Positions 8,701-16,964 of a stretch of 58,403 nucleotides of DNA are shown piece after piece. The stretch lies in the NCBI GenBank assembly GCA_020438215.1, contig JAGQUX010000016.1, positions 1-58,403 on the forward strand. The letters run 5' to 3'. The notes beneath the pieces were generated by a model. It searched no databases. It was not told where the DNA came from and saw only the letters and a list, made by a program, of their open reading frames with translations. Numbering within the stretch: position 1 is the stretch's first letter; every line of letters begins with the position of its first letter. The translations under genes were made by a program, and so were the position numbers. This DNA is from Armatimonadota bacterium. Its GTDB lineage: Bacteria; Armatimonadota; Fimbriimonadia; Fimbriimonadales; Fimbriimonadaceae.

Positions 8701-8727
8701 TGTGTGGCACTGGTGAAACCAGTGTGT
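8701..8727 (+). repeat. Palindromic intergenic repeat, copy 1
   Basis: The TGTGTGGCACTGG core continues into a hairpin CACTGGT/ACCAGTG with a GAA loop. A second copy in opposite orientation lies at 8783-8809. The stem bases that differ between the copies are compensatory (T-A versus C-G), so hairpin folding is kept. It resembles REP-type repeats scattered in large bacterial genomes. Confidence 0.7.
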
Positions 8728-8782
8728 CGTGTCTCTTATCACGGCGGAGAGCTCTCTCGATCTATTTTTTGGGGGGGGAGGT

Positions 8783-8809
8783 CAACACTGGCTTTGCCAG
8801 TGCCACACA
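8783..8809 (-). repeat. Palindromic intergenic repeat, copy 2 (inverted)
   Basis: Read on the minus strand this is TGTGTGGCACTGGC then GCCAGTG with an AAA loop, nearly identical to 8701-8727. The pair can also fold on each other. An odd homopolymer run (T6 then G8) lies between them near 8765-8778. The pair sits between the AsnB-like and WbpB-like genes. Confidence 0.7.
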
Positions 8810-8814
8810 ATGAG

Positions 8815-10656
8815 TTAGCTCCGCCGCGAGAGCCAGATCAAGCTGAGAAGCTCCGGAAGAGAGCGTACTGAATTCACTAGTCGCTCATCCGAAAAGGCAA
8901 TCGCAGGATCAAAGCCCGCGCCGGTGTACTCGCGAACAGAATCTATATCTTCACAAAGCCAACCACGAAGCTTATCGCCTAGCCCTGCCCGGATCATTGT
9001 GCCCTGATCAACATTGAAGCCCATCTTGTAGCGGGCGATGCGAATCTCGTCGGGGATTAGCCCTTTCACCATGTCGCGGATGGCCCACTTCCCGAATCCG
9101 TTATGAATCTTCAATCGCTCAGGAAGGGCAAGGCCAAGCTCAATGATCCGATAATCGAGGAAGGGGAGCCGCGTTTCTATCGAGTGGGCCATTGAGTTCC
9201 TGTCTTCGTATCGGAGGAGTGTCGGAAGACTGAAATCGGTGACATCAAGCATTTGGCGACGCCAAGCGGGTTGTCCGGCTCGGAAAGCAATCTGTGGAGG
9301 TGTCCAGTCATCAGGGAAGCGGATTGCGGATTCATCGCTTGATTCTTGGCCCTGGAAGCGTTTCCGGTGCCGCCAATAGTTACCCATGCTGGCTCGCTCC
9401 GCCCAGAACACAGGAATGAGATTCGCACCGAGGCTTGCGGCTTCTGCGAATCGCTTTTGCGCGATCATCTCTTTGAGGGCGAACAAGAAGTACTTGCGAT
9501 AGCCCATGAATCCTTCGTCGCCGCCTTGCCCGCCAAGCAGAACCTTGAAACCTTCTTCGGCCACCTGCTGGGCAACCAGATTCTGAGCCACTTGGGCAAA
9601 GCTCACAAAAGGAGCATCCTGCGCTTCGAGAGTTTTGCCAAAACCGTCAATCAGAGTTAGCATATCCGGCTTGATGAAGGTGATGTCGATTCCGGCGCGG
9701 TCGGCGAGGATCTTGGCCATCGGGCCTTCGGTTTTTGCGTCATTAGGATCGCCGAAGCTGAATCCCTTGACTTCAGGATGATCCTTGGCAACCCAGCTTG
9801 CGACAGTGCCAGAATCCAGCCCGCCACTCAGAGCGACGGCAACCGGAACATCGGCACGCATCCGGATTTCGCAGCTAGACGCAAAGGTTTCCGCGAGCCG
9901 CTCCGCAATGGCTTGGTCGCTGAGAGTGCTGATTTCTTCACGGAGTGCGGTGGCGCGTGCATGTAGGTCGTACCAGCGACTCTGACTGATCTTGAGCCGA
10001 CCATTGTCAATCTCAATCAGAACTTGGTGCCCGCCGGGGAGGTTGGTCAGCCCTTCGTAGGGAGAGTCCTCGGAGCTATCATCAAAATTCCAGGAAGTAA
10101 CGCCTTTGTAGACGTACTTCAGATTCGGCTTGAGGCCGTATTGCTCGGCAATGACTCGCCCGCTTGACGCCCAAGCTAGTTCGCACCCATTGGCGCGATA
10201 GAAAAGCGGCTTGACCCCAAAACGATCTCGCACGAGCCAGACCGTGTTGTCACGGAGATCGCAGAGAGCAAACGCGAACATTCCGTTGACACGGGAAAGG
10301 CAGTCATGGCCCCACTCTTTGTAGGCTTGGATCAATACCTCTACATCGGATTGGGTGCGGAAAGTGTGCCCGAGAGCCTCCAGCTCCGCGCGGACTTCGA
10401 TGTAGTTATAGAACTCCCCGTTCAGGACAATCGAAATCTGCCCGGATTCGTCGTATTGCGGTTGATTAGCGGCGGCGGAAAGGTCAATGATGCTCAGGCG
10501 GTTGTGTCCAAAAACAACTTCGCCTTTTTGGGTTTCCAGCGGAACAATGGCCTGAAAATCTGGCCCACGATGGATTTGCGATTCAACAATCGCACGAACC
10601 AGCTTTTCACCCTTTCCATCTCGATTCGCCGATATGTATCCGGCGATGCCACACAT
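8815..10656 (-). CDS. asnB: AsnB-type glutamine-dependent amidotransferase (asparagine synthase family)
   Basis: 613 aa. The N-terminal class II glutaminase domain begins MCGIAGYIS with the catalytic Cys2 and includes HRGPD and NGEFYNY. The C-terminal ATP-pyrophosphatase domain carries the SGGLDSG P-loop and the LGGQGGDEGFMGYRKY segment. It releases ammonia from glutamine and amidates an adenylated carboxylate. It lies upstream of and co-oriented with WbpB/D/E-like genes. AsnB paralogues in O-antigen loci amidate uronic acids, so it may convert a polymer uronate to a uronamide rather than make asparagine. Family call is firm; substrate is inference. Confidence 0.9.
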   Translation of the reverse strand: MCGIAGYISANRDGKGEKLVRAIVESQIHRGPDFQAIVPLETQKGEVVFGHNRLSIIDLSAAANQPQYDESGQISIVLNGEFYNYIEVRAELEALGHTFRTQSDVEVLIQAYKEWGHDCLSRVNGMFAFALCDLRDNTVWLVRDRFGVKPLFYRANGCELAWASSGRVIAEQYGLKPNLKYVYKGVTSWNFDDSSEDSPYEGLTNLPGGHQVLIEIDNGRLKISQSRWYDLHARATALREEISTLSDQAIAERLAETFASSCEIRMRADVPVAVALSGGLDSGTVASWVAKDHPEVKGFSFGDPNDAKTEGPMAKILADRAGIDITFIKPDMLTLIDGFGKTLEAQDAPFVSFAQVAQNLVAQQVAEEGFKVLLGGQGGDEGFMGYRKYFLFALKEMIAQKRFAEAASLGANLIPVFWAERASMGNYWRHRKRFQGQESSDESAIRFPDDWTPPQIAFRAGQPAWRRQMLDVTDFSLPTLLRYEDRNSMAHSIETRLPFLDYRIIELGLALPERLKIHNGFGKWAIRDMVKGLIPDEIRIARYKMGFNVDQGTMIRAGLGDKLRGWLCEDIDSVREYTGAGFDPAIAFSDERLVNSVRSLPELLSLIWLSRRS

Positions 10657-10708
10657 GACTTGAATCTACCCCCGTGAGAATTGCTGTAGCGGGTAACTTG
10701 GAATTGCT

Positions 10709-11926
10709 GTGCCAAGCGCGAACTCTGCCTCTGAAAATACAACGAGCGTCGGTACCACCTTGACCGAGGGGGCATGGCCAGTGTTTTCCCCGGAAGAAGT
10801 GGCGGCGGTCACTCGCGTTTTGGAATCTGGGAAAGTCAATTACTGGACGGGGACAGAGGGGCGAGAATTCGAGCGAGAATGGGCTGAGTTTGTCGGGATG
10901 AAGCACGCCATTGTGATGACGAACGGCACCCTCACATTGGAAGCGGCACTGCGATCCCTTGGCATTGGGCCAGGGGATGAGGTCATTGTTTCCCCACGAA
11001 GTTTTATTGCCAGTGCTTCCACCGTGGTGCAGGTGGGCGCAACCCCGATCTTTGCCGATGTGGAATGCGAGGGCGGGAATCTCTCCGCAGAGACGATCTC
11101 TGCCGTGATCACCCCCAAAACAAAGGCGGTGATTGTTGTTCATCTGGGTGGTTGGCCCGCGAACATGACGGAAATCTCTGCGCTCTGCAAACCGCGCGGA
11201 ATCAAGATTATTGAGGATTGCGCCCAGGCTCATGGCGGGAAATGGAATGGTCAACCGCTCGGGCAGTTTTCTGATATTGCTAGCTGGTCCTTCTGCCAAG
11301 ACAAAATCATGACCACCGGCGGCGAAGGTGGCATGGTTGCCACAAATGACGAGGAACTTTGGCGAGCCATGTGGGCGATCAAAGATCACGGGAAGTCGTA
11401 CAAAGCGGTTTACGAGACAGAACATGCGCCGGGCTTCCGTTGGCTCCACGAATCCATCGGGTCGAATTGGCGGATGACCGAGATTCAGTCAGCGATTGGG
11501 CGCGTTCAGCTACGGCTCTTGCCGGAATGGGTGGAAACTCGCCGAGCGAACATGCACAAGATCAATGTGGGGGTTCGTGGACTCTCTGCATTGCGAGTGC
11601 CGGAACCGCCCGCAGATGCTCATCACGCGGGATACAAGCACTACGTTTATCTCCGCCCCGAAGCATTGAAAGACGGTTGGAATCAACAGCGAATTGTCGA
11701 TGCTATTAGTGAGCAAGGCGTGAAAGCTTTCAGTGGTTCTTGTAGCGAGATCTACCTTGAGAAAGCGTTTACTGACCTCGGAATTGGCCCAAGCGCGCCT
11801 TTGCCCGTTGCCAAAGAACTCGGCGAGACATCGCTTATGTTTTTGATTCATCCCACGCTGAGTAGCGAATACATTGATCGGACAATTGCGGCGATCAATG
11901 CGGTGATGAAAGAAGCGACTCGATGA
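10709..11926 (+). CDS. DegT/DnrJ/EryC1/StrS-family aminotransferase (second)
   Basis: 405 aa, PLP-dependent, fold type I. Landmarks are WPVFSPEEVAAVTRVLESGKVNYWTG, VMTNGTLTLEAALRSLGIGPGDEVI, IEDCAQAHGGKWNG and the lysine segment CQDKIMTTGGEGG, followed by IGSNWRMTEIQSAIG. It should aminate a keto-sugar nucleotide, or may be a paralogue with another small substrate. Starts at GTG 10709 with no clear ribosome-binding site, divergent from asnB across 52 bp. Its stop overlaps the next start as ATGA. It is clearly different from the 5976-7085 enzyme. Confidence 0.85.
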   Translation: MPSANSASENTTSVGTTLTEGAWPVFSPEEVAAVTRVLESGKVNYWTGTEGREFEREWAEFVGMKHAIVMTNGTLTLEAALRSLGIGPGDEVIVSPRSFIASASTVVQVGATPIFADVECEGGNLSAETISAVITPKTKAVIVVHLGGWPANMTEISALCKPRGIKIIEDCAQAHGGKWNGQPLGQFSDIASWSFCQDKIMTTGGEGGMVATNDEELWRAMWAIKDHGKSYKAVYETEHAPGFRWLHESIGSNWRMTEIQSAIGRVQLRLLPEWVETRRANMHKINVGVRGLSALRVPEPPADAHHAGYKHYVYLRPEALKDGWNQQRIVDAISEQGVKAFSGSCSEIYLEKAFTDLGIGPSAPLPVAKELGETSLMFLIHPTLSSEYIDRTIAAINAVMKEATR

Positions 11927-12756
11927 GCAAGGGGAATATACTGGGCAACATGCGTTGGTTGGCATTAGTTGCTTTCAGTTCGGTATCCGTTTTTGCTTTT
12001 GGGCAAGCTGATGTCAGCGGGCCGGATCAGTATCCTCAGTTTCGTGGTTATGGCGGTCTGCCCGGCAATGGAATGCCGATTCTCCCCAGTGGTTTGAAAG
12101 GGCGCGGGGGTGCAACTTCGATCTCGACTCCCGTAGGTTACAGCATGCAAACTTGGAACTTCCATATCGGCGGTTCAGTGATGTCAACCAACAGCGGAAT
12201 TCCTCCGTTCAATGGTCGCAGCGGTGGCGGCGAGTTCTTCAACGGCAACGGCACGATCTGGATGGCAGGCGCGCTCAAATGTGACTGGTGGGGAACATTC
12301 ACGGTCACGAATGTCATCGTGAGCGGCTCTGGTGACAACACCACCAACTACCACCTCCAGTTTCCAAAGGAAGGGGATACCCTTGCATTCGCGGCGGGTT
12401 TGCAGGATGTCACCGGCGAGATCGGCTCAGCGGGGGATACTTTCCCGGTGGAAGATGAGCGAACGTCGCGCTCGTTCTACTTCGTTGCGACTGAGCAGTT
12501 TTGGGGCGGCAAAGGCTATGTTTCCGCCGGCTGGGGAACCCGCCGATTCCAGAAAGGGTTTGTCAATGCTTCCTATTGGGTGAAGGATGATGTTGTCGTT
12601 TTTGCCGAACACGATGGGTTCAACTTCAACGGTGGCGTGGGGTATTCACTCGGGCGGTTTGGTCGTGGGATCGGGAATCACGACATGGTTGGGCATATGA
12701 GCCTTGGCTTGATCCGCGGCAAATATCCGTTCTGGACTGTTGGCGTCGGGATGTAA
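11923..12756 (+). CDS. Exported hypothetical protein, beta-rich, possibly outer membrane
   Basis: 277 aa; not recognised. A signal peptide is likely (MRWLALVAFSSVSVFAFGQ, so real initiation may be at internal ATG 11950). The rest is Gly- and aromatic-rich with alternating strands, and its end (GVGYSLGRF...MSLGLIRGKYPFWTVGVGM) looks like closing strands of a beta-barrel. It is translationally coupled (ATGA) to the aminotransferase and is followed by a strong hairpin. It may be a surface or porin-like partner of the polysaccharide genes, but nothing proves this. Confidence 0.7.
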   Translation: MSKGNILGNMRWLALVAFSSVSVFAFGQADVSGPDQYPQFRGYGGLPGNGMPILPSGLKGRGGATSISTPVGYSMQTWNFHIGGSVMSTNSGIPPFNGRSGGGEFFNGNGTIWMAGALKCDWWGTFTVTNVIVSGSGDNTTNYHLQFPKEGDTLAFAAGLQDVTGEIGSAGDTFPVEDERTSRSFYFVATEQFWGGKGYVSAGWGTRRFQKGFVNASYWVKDDVVVFAEHDGFNFNGGVGYSLGRFGRGIGNHDMVGHMSLGLIRGKYPFWTVGVGM

Positions 12757-12763
12757 AGCATAA

Positions 12764-12800
12764 TCGGGATCACATGAAGTGATCCCGAATTGATTTCTCA
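12764..12800 (+). terminator. Terminator between convergent genes
   Basis: TCGGGATCAC (12764-12773) pairs perfectly with GTGATCCCGA (12779-12788), loop ATGAA, followed by a T-rich stretch. It ends the plus-strand unit finishing at 12756 and lies just past the end of the minus-strand PEP-CTERM gene. Confidence 0.75.
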
Positions 12801-13445
12801 GTTTTTCTTTCGTCGTTTGAGAGCCAAAGCGCTCAAAGCAAGAATTCCGAGTGTTGTAGGCTCGGGAACAGGGCCGTATTGAACGTCATCAATGCCCCAG
12901 CTACTGTCTCCGCCAACATCAAATTCCACTTTGGTAATCCATTCTCCCGTCACGTCAGCACGGAGTCCCCAGAATTCGAAATCTTGGTTCGCTCCTGATG
13001 TTGAATCTAAGCTAAACGTGCTGGTTGCTCCCGATTGGGTTGTTACGCGGACTGTACCAGCAGTGTGGTCAATGTCAACCCCGCCAACGTATTGAACTGG
13101 CGTTGCAAAGCTCAGTTCGAGCCAAGGAGATTCGTTGTGCCAAAGACCACGTTGACCGTTGGGGCTTGCGCCGCCAAACTGATTCGGCCCGCGCACTTCT
13201 AAAGCTCCGGTGCCAGTGTTATTGAATGTGAGGCCCCCTGTGATAGTGACCCCGTTCATATTGGTGCCGATACCATAGGATTCGAAATCCTCGAGATTCG
13301 ATGGGCCAGCAATTCCTAGATCGGTGTAGAACTGGGATTGGACTGTTCCGTTGTCTCCATGAGATGCGGCGTTGTAAAAAACGACGGCTTGACTTGGTGC
13401 AACAGCCGCAATCGCGACAGCGAAAACAAGTATTGATTTATTCAT
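12798..13445 (-). CDS. PEP-CTERM sorting-domain exported protein
   Basis: 215 aa from ATG 13445, which has AGAGGA upstream. The N-terminal signal peptide (MNKSILVFAVAIAAVAPSQA) is followed by a beta-rich extracellular domain. The C-terminus is VPEPTTLGILALSALAL then KRRKKN: the Pro-Glu-Pro motif, a membrane helix and a basic tail recognised by exosortase/EpsH. No exosortase gene is in the window. Such proteins are often linked to exopolysaccharide loci, consistent with its place between two polysaccharide gene blocks. Confidence 0.9.
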   Translation of the reverse strand: MNKSILVFAVAIAAVAPSQAVVFYNAASHGDNGTVQSQFYTDLGIAGPSNLEDFESYGIGTNMNGVTITGGLTFNNTGTGALEVRGPNQFGGASPNGQRGLWHNESPWLELSFATPVQYVGGVDIDHTAGTVRVTTQSGATSTFSLDSTSGANQDFEFWGLRADVTGEWITKVEFDVGGDSSWGIDDVQYGPVPEPTTLGILALSALALKRRKKN

Positions 13446-13516
13446 TGAACATCCTCTCAAAAAAATAAGGATACTCGTCTTCCTTAGTCAAGCTCCCAGC
13501 AAATATACTAGTTGGA

Positions 13517-14716
13517 CTACTTTTGAGTGCTCTTCAGAACGGTTTCCAGCTTCGCGCCAAGGACTTCAAAGGTGTGATTTTCTTCCACATACCATCGCCC
13601 CTTTGCGCCCATGCGATTGCGCTCTTCTTCACTCATACAAGCGAGTGATTTGCAAGCATCGGCAAGGGCTTGCGGGTTGTCGGGTTCAATGCGAAGGCCG
13701 CATCCCGCCGCTTCAACCGGGCTGTTTGAAGAATTCACCGCGAAAATGATCGGGCGAGCCATTGCCATATAGTCGAAGAGCTTGTTCGGCGAGACCCCCC
13801 AGCGAAACACATCGCTGGCCCGGAGGAGCATCACAAAAGCGTCCGAATTTTGGAGTTCGTTATAGATTTCGCTCTTGGGCACGGGATCGCAGAATTCCAC
13901 ATTGGAAACACCTTCTGCTTTGGCTTTTTTGATCAGAGCCTGCTTATCTGGACCATCTCCAATCAGTCGAAACTGGATGGGGTCATTTTTGAGAAGCTTG
14001 GCGGCTTCGAGGATATTGTCCAGCCCATTGGCAAGACCGTGGCTCCCCGCGTAAGTGATCGTGAACTTCTCGTTTTTAGGAGGCTCGGTGGATTCAGGAA
14101 GGAAGCGGAGATCAATTCCGTTCGGAATCCAACTTGTGTTCTCTTTCTTGGCCCCTAGATTGACACAATGTTGGGGTGCATCAGGGAGGAGTGAGACGAT
14201 GTGGCCAGCAGTTCGGTAGAGCTTCTTTTCCATCCAACTGAGAACTCGAATAAATAAACTTGAGGGCGACAAATTGCCTAGATCAATCAAGGTTTGTGGC
14301 CATACATCACGCACCTCCATAACGAACGGAGCTCCGAGCCGGCGGGCTAGTTTCTGGGCTTGGTAGGGGGTGAAGAGGTGCGGGGAAGACCCGTAGATGA
14401 CATCGGGTTTTTCTCCGTTCAGGAACCCTGGCACGAGCTTGATTTGCTTGGCGTAATCCAGCATGTTGAGGGCACGGGATTTGCCGTTGCCGGAGTAAGC
14501 GCGGGTCGGAATCCAGAGGAAGCGAATCCCATCGACATCCTCAGTTGTGATCTGGCTGTTGTCGTGACGGTGCTTGGCGGTGAAGTGATCGTAGTTACTC
14601 GCGATGATCGTGACTTCGTGTCCGCGAGATTGGAGTTGCTTGGCAAGACTGTAATGCCTTGTGCCACCCGTTTGTTCGGGCGTGATGGCGTAGTGGTTGA
14701 AAATCCAAACCTTCAT
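13517..14716 (-). CDS. Glycosyltransferase family 4 (GT-B), WbuB-like
   Basis: 399 aa. The N-terminal Rossmann domain begins MKVWIFNHYAITPEQTGGTRH, with ARRLGAPFVMEVRDVWPQ typical of WbuB-like GT4 enzymes. The C-terminal domain has ITYAGSHGLANGLDNILEAA, FRLIGDGPDKQAL and the E-x7-E-like region SPNKLFDYMAMARPIIFA. It would add one sugar from a nucleotide donor to a lipid-linked glycan on the cytoplasmic face. It is the last gene of the wza-to-GT operon and overlaps the Wzy gene by 4 nt. It is the only clear glycosyltransferase in this block, so others must lie elsewhere. Confidence 0.9.
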   Translation of the reverse strand: MKVWIFNHYAITPEQTGGTRHYSLAKQLQSRGHEVTIIASNYDHFTAKHRHDNSQITTEDVDGIRFLWIPTRAYSGNGKSRALNMLDYAKQIKLVPGFLNGEKPDVIYGSSPHLFTPYQAQKLARRLGAPFVMEVRDVWPQTLIDLGNLSPSSLFIRVLSWMEKKLYRTAGHIVSLLPDAPQHCVNLGAKKENTSWIPNGIDLRFLPESTEPPKNEKFTITYAGSHGLANGLDNILEAAKLLKNDPIQFRLIGDGPDKQALIKKAKAEGVSNVEFCDPVPKSEIYNELQNSDAFVMLLRASDVFRWGVSPNKLFDYMAMARPIIFAVNSSNSPVEAAGCGLRIEPDNPQALADACKSLACMSEEERNRMGAKGRWYVEENHTFEVLGAKLETVLKSTQK

Positions 14717-15981
14717 GGGGTGGGGGAAGGCTGGATCGGCTCCAGCGGACGGGAGGCTACCGAACGAACCGTCTTCGACTCAGGACGACGGTCCCCCCTC
14801 ATAGCGATAGCAAAAAGCAAAGCGATCATCAGATTGAAACTAAAAATTTTATGAACGGCAAAGAATAGAGCGTATGAGACGAGCGAAATGATCGCTGCAC
14901 ATGCCGCGGCATCGTTCGGATCTTTCTCTCGGAGGAATCTGCGTGCGAGCACAACTGCGGCAACTCCATAAACCAACCACCCAAAGATCGATCCGATGAG
15001 CCCGGTATAGACCGCCATATAGATCACCTGATTGTGGATATAAGTCTTTTCTTCGCCGCTGAATGTGGGGGTGGGAACGCCGAGGCCAATCCCGAAGGCA
15101 AGAGCGGCCGGGCCGGATTGCTCCCATTTGTGGAGGGCGGGTAGCCACTCATCTTCCAAGCGGGCGTTGTCTCCCAGGGTGCGCTGGCGTTCCACCACGG
15201 TGAGGGCGAGATTGCGAAGGGTCGGAACGACCGCAATCGTGACCATTGCCAGAGCGGTGAGAGAGAGGATCGCAGTGATGGTTGTCTTGGTGGGTCGGGC
15301 GAGAAGATAGAGCAACCCAAAGATCACGACGGCGACAAAAATAGCCAGAAGTTGCGCCCGAGTTTGGGTGGCAAAGGCTCCGGCAACAGCGAGAAAACAT
15401 CCGAGCAACCCAACCAGTCGCTTGCGTAAAGGCGGGCGAGTGAGCATCGCAAGTCCGAAGGGAATGCAAGCCAGGAAAAGCGGCATCGTTGTGCGTGGGT
15501 CAAGGAAAGTAATCCGGCTGAGCTCAAGATCACCAACTCCAGCCGCCCCGCTGTAAGCAAAGACTCCCAGGCCAACCAGATAGATCGCGTGCATCAGCCC
15601 AATGCCGAAAAGGGTACTTGCGAGACTGCGGCTGTCATCCTGGTTGTCCAGGCTCATCCCGACCAAGACAATGGGCGCAAACAGGATTTGTGGGAGAAGG
15701 TTCCGCACAATGGTCATGATCGGGATGCCGTTGGAAATTCCAATGAGGCTCGCACCTATCCATATCGTGACATGAGCGAGTAACGCCCAAGCTACCAATC
15801 GCCCGGCACCAGAGAGCTTGACAAAATGGCGACGAACAAGCAAAAAGTGGAGGAGTATGGCAAAACTGATGAGGGCCATCAGAACTTCAGCGACGCCGAC
15901 GGAAGTCGGGGCTGGAAATGCGATGAGGACAAGGATGCCGAGAACAACCGAAAGGCCGATCTGGATGCGCTTGCCGCTCAT
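14713..15981 (-). CDS. O-antigen ligase/polymerase (Wzy/WaaL-type) membrane protein
   Basis: 422 aa with about 10-12 hydrophobic segments and a large loop around residues 265-320 holding TLGDNARLEDEWLPALHKW, then YIHNQVIYMAVYTGLIG, the characteristic HN-containing region of the Wzy_C/O-antigen ligase family. Within a wza-wzz-wzx operon the natural role is Wzy, the polymerase joining repeat units at the periplasmic face. Polymerase and ligase cannot be separated from sequence. It overlaps both neighbours by 4 nt (ATGA). Confidence 0.85.
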   Translation of the reverse strand: MSGKRIQIGLSVVLGILVLIAFPAPTSVGVAEVLMALISFAILLHFLLVRRHFVKLSGAGRLVAWALLAHVTIWIGASLIGISNGIPIMTIVRNLLPQILFAPIVLVGMSLDNQDDSRSLASTLFGIGLMHAIYLVGLGVFAYSGAAGVGDLELSRITFLDPRTTMPLFLACIPFGLAMLTRPPLRKRLVGLLGCFLAVAGAFATQTRAQLLAIFVAVVIFGLLYLLARPTKTTITAILSLTALAMVTIAVVPTLRNLALTVVERQRTLGDNARLEDEWLPALHKWEQSGPAALAFGIGLGVPTPTFSGEEKTYIHNQVIYMAVYTGLIGSIFGWLVYGVAAVVLARRFLREKDPNDAAACAAIISLVSYALFFAVHKIFSFNLMIALLFAIAMRGDRRPESKTVRSVASRPLEPIQPSPTP

Positions 15982-16964
15982 CGCTCATTCACCTTAAAAA
16001 CGATTTTGCCTAACGTTGCTCTCAATTTGTTGGAAATTGTGTATTGATCTTTCCAAATTTCACAGATTCGCTCGAATTCTGGGCAAGGAGCGATGATCGC
16101 CAGCACCGTGATGTACTGGATCACCATGTCGTGATAGAACGGGCTTTGGACGTTGTTTTTGTCTGGCTGACCGCGCAGATCGTAGAGTGTCCACCAATCC
16201 AAAGTGTAGTGGGGAAGCATTTTCTTGAGGCTTTCAATACTGAGATCGAAAAGCACTTGTGATGGCTCGTCGGGAGCAAGTTCGTTCAGCTCGAAAAGCC
16301 CGAATGCTGTAGCAAGGAAGCCGTTCATCACTGCGGATGGCGAGTGCGGATACTCCTCGAAATATGTGCAAGATTCGGGCCCAAAGGTGGCAAGATAGCC
16401 ACCATCTTCGATGGGGGTCATGAACTGGCTGACCGCTAAGCGGGCACTTCGCAGGTATTTCTCATCACCAGTCATTTTCCATGCGCGGAGCATGACACTG
16501 ACACCTCGGGATTGCGCTAACGCGGAGTACCAAGGTGCTTTGGATTCGTACCAATCGAATTCGTAAGGGAAGTTGCCGCGCTCGTCTTGGACGGAAAGGA
16601 AGTAGTTGCAACAGCTCAGGAACTGGGTTCGGAGCTCCTGCCGCTTTTGATTCAGATAGGCATCAGCTAGGCCGAGAGCGTACTGGAATGCGGCCTCAGG
16701 ATTGACCTGCGTACCAATTGGATCATCGTAATTGAGGAGTGCAACCCCATCTTCCCGCACCGATGGATAATCCAGCTTTGAACGATGGTCAAACAAGTAA
16801 GGAGGGTATGGGCCATCGAATTTGCGCCAAATTTCCAAGTGGTGCGGCGTGAAGATCGTTGCCGGTGCTCGCATGTACCAAAAGGAGGCGGTGGAGGGTT
16901 TGTCGCCCTTCCGCCCGTAGGTGTAGGTTTTGATGATGCTGAGAAGGCGGTTCAGTTTGCTCAC
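15978..16964 (-). CDS. D-glucuronyl C5-epimerase-family protein
   Basis: 328 aa. The pattern FDGPYPPYLFDHRSKLDYP, then NPEAAFQYALGLADAYL, FPYEFDWYESKAPWYSALAQSRGVSVMLRAW, and EEYPHSPSAVMNGFLATAFGLFEL with LDWWTLYDL matches the C-terminal alpha/alpha domain of heparan-type glucuronyl C5-epimerases. These invert C5 of hexuronic acid residues inside a polymer. It sits inside the polysaccharide operon between Wzx and Wzy with ATGA overlaps on both sides, so it probably acts on the same glycan. Bacterial members are known; whether it is intracellular is uncertain because no signal peptide is seen. Confidence 0.85.
   Translation of the reverse strand: MSKLNRLLSIIKTYTYGRKGDKPSTASFWYMRAPATIFTPHHLEIWRKFDGPYPPYLFDHRSKLDYPSVREDGVALLNYDDPIGTQVNPEAAFQYALGLADAYLNQKRQELRTQFLSCCNYFLSVQDERGNFPYEFDWYESKAPWYSALAQSRGVSVMLRAWKMTGDEKYLRSARLAVSQFMTPIEDGGYLATFGPESCTYFEEYPHSPSAVMNGFLATAFGLFELNELAPDEPSQVLFDLSIESLKKMLPHYTLDWWTLYDLRGQPDKNNVQSPFYHDMVIQYITVLAIIAPCPEFERICEIWKDQYTISNKLRATLGKIVFKVNER

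Noticed and set aside
10607-11449. 280-codon open frame antisense to the DegT aminotransferase gene
   Set aside because: Shadow of a well-supported gene; composition is typical antisense with no domain pattern.
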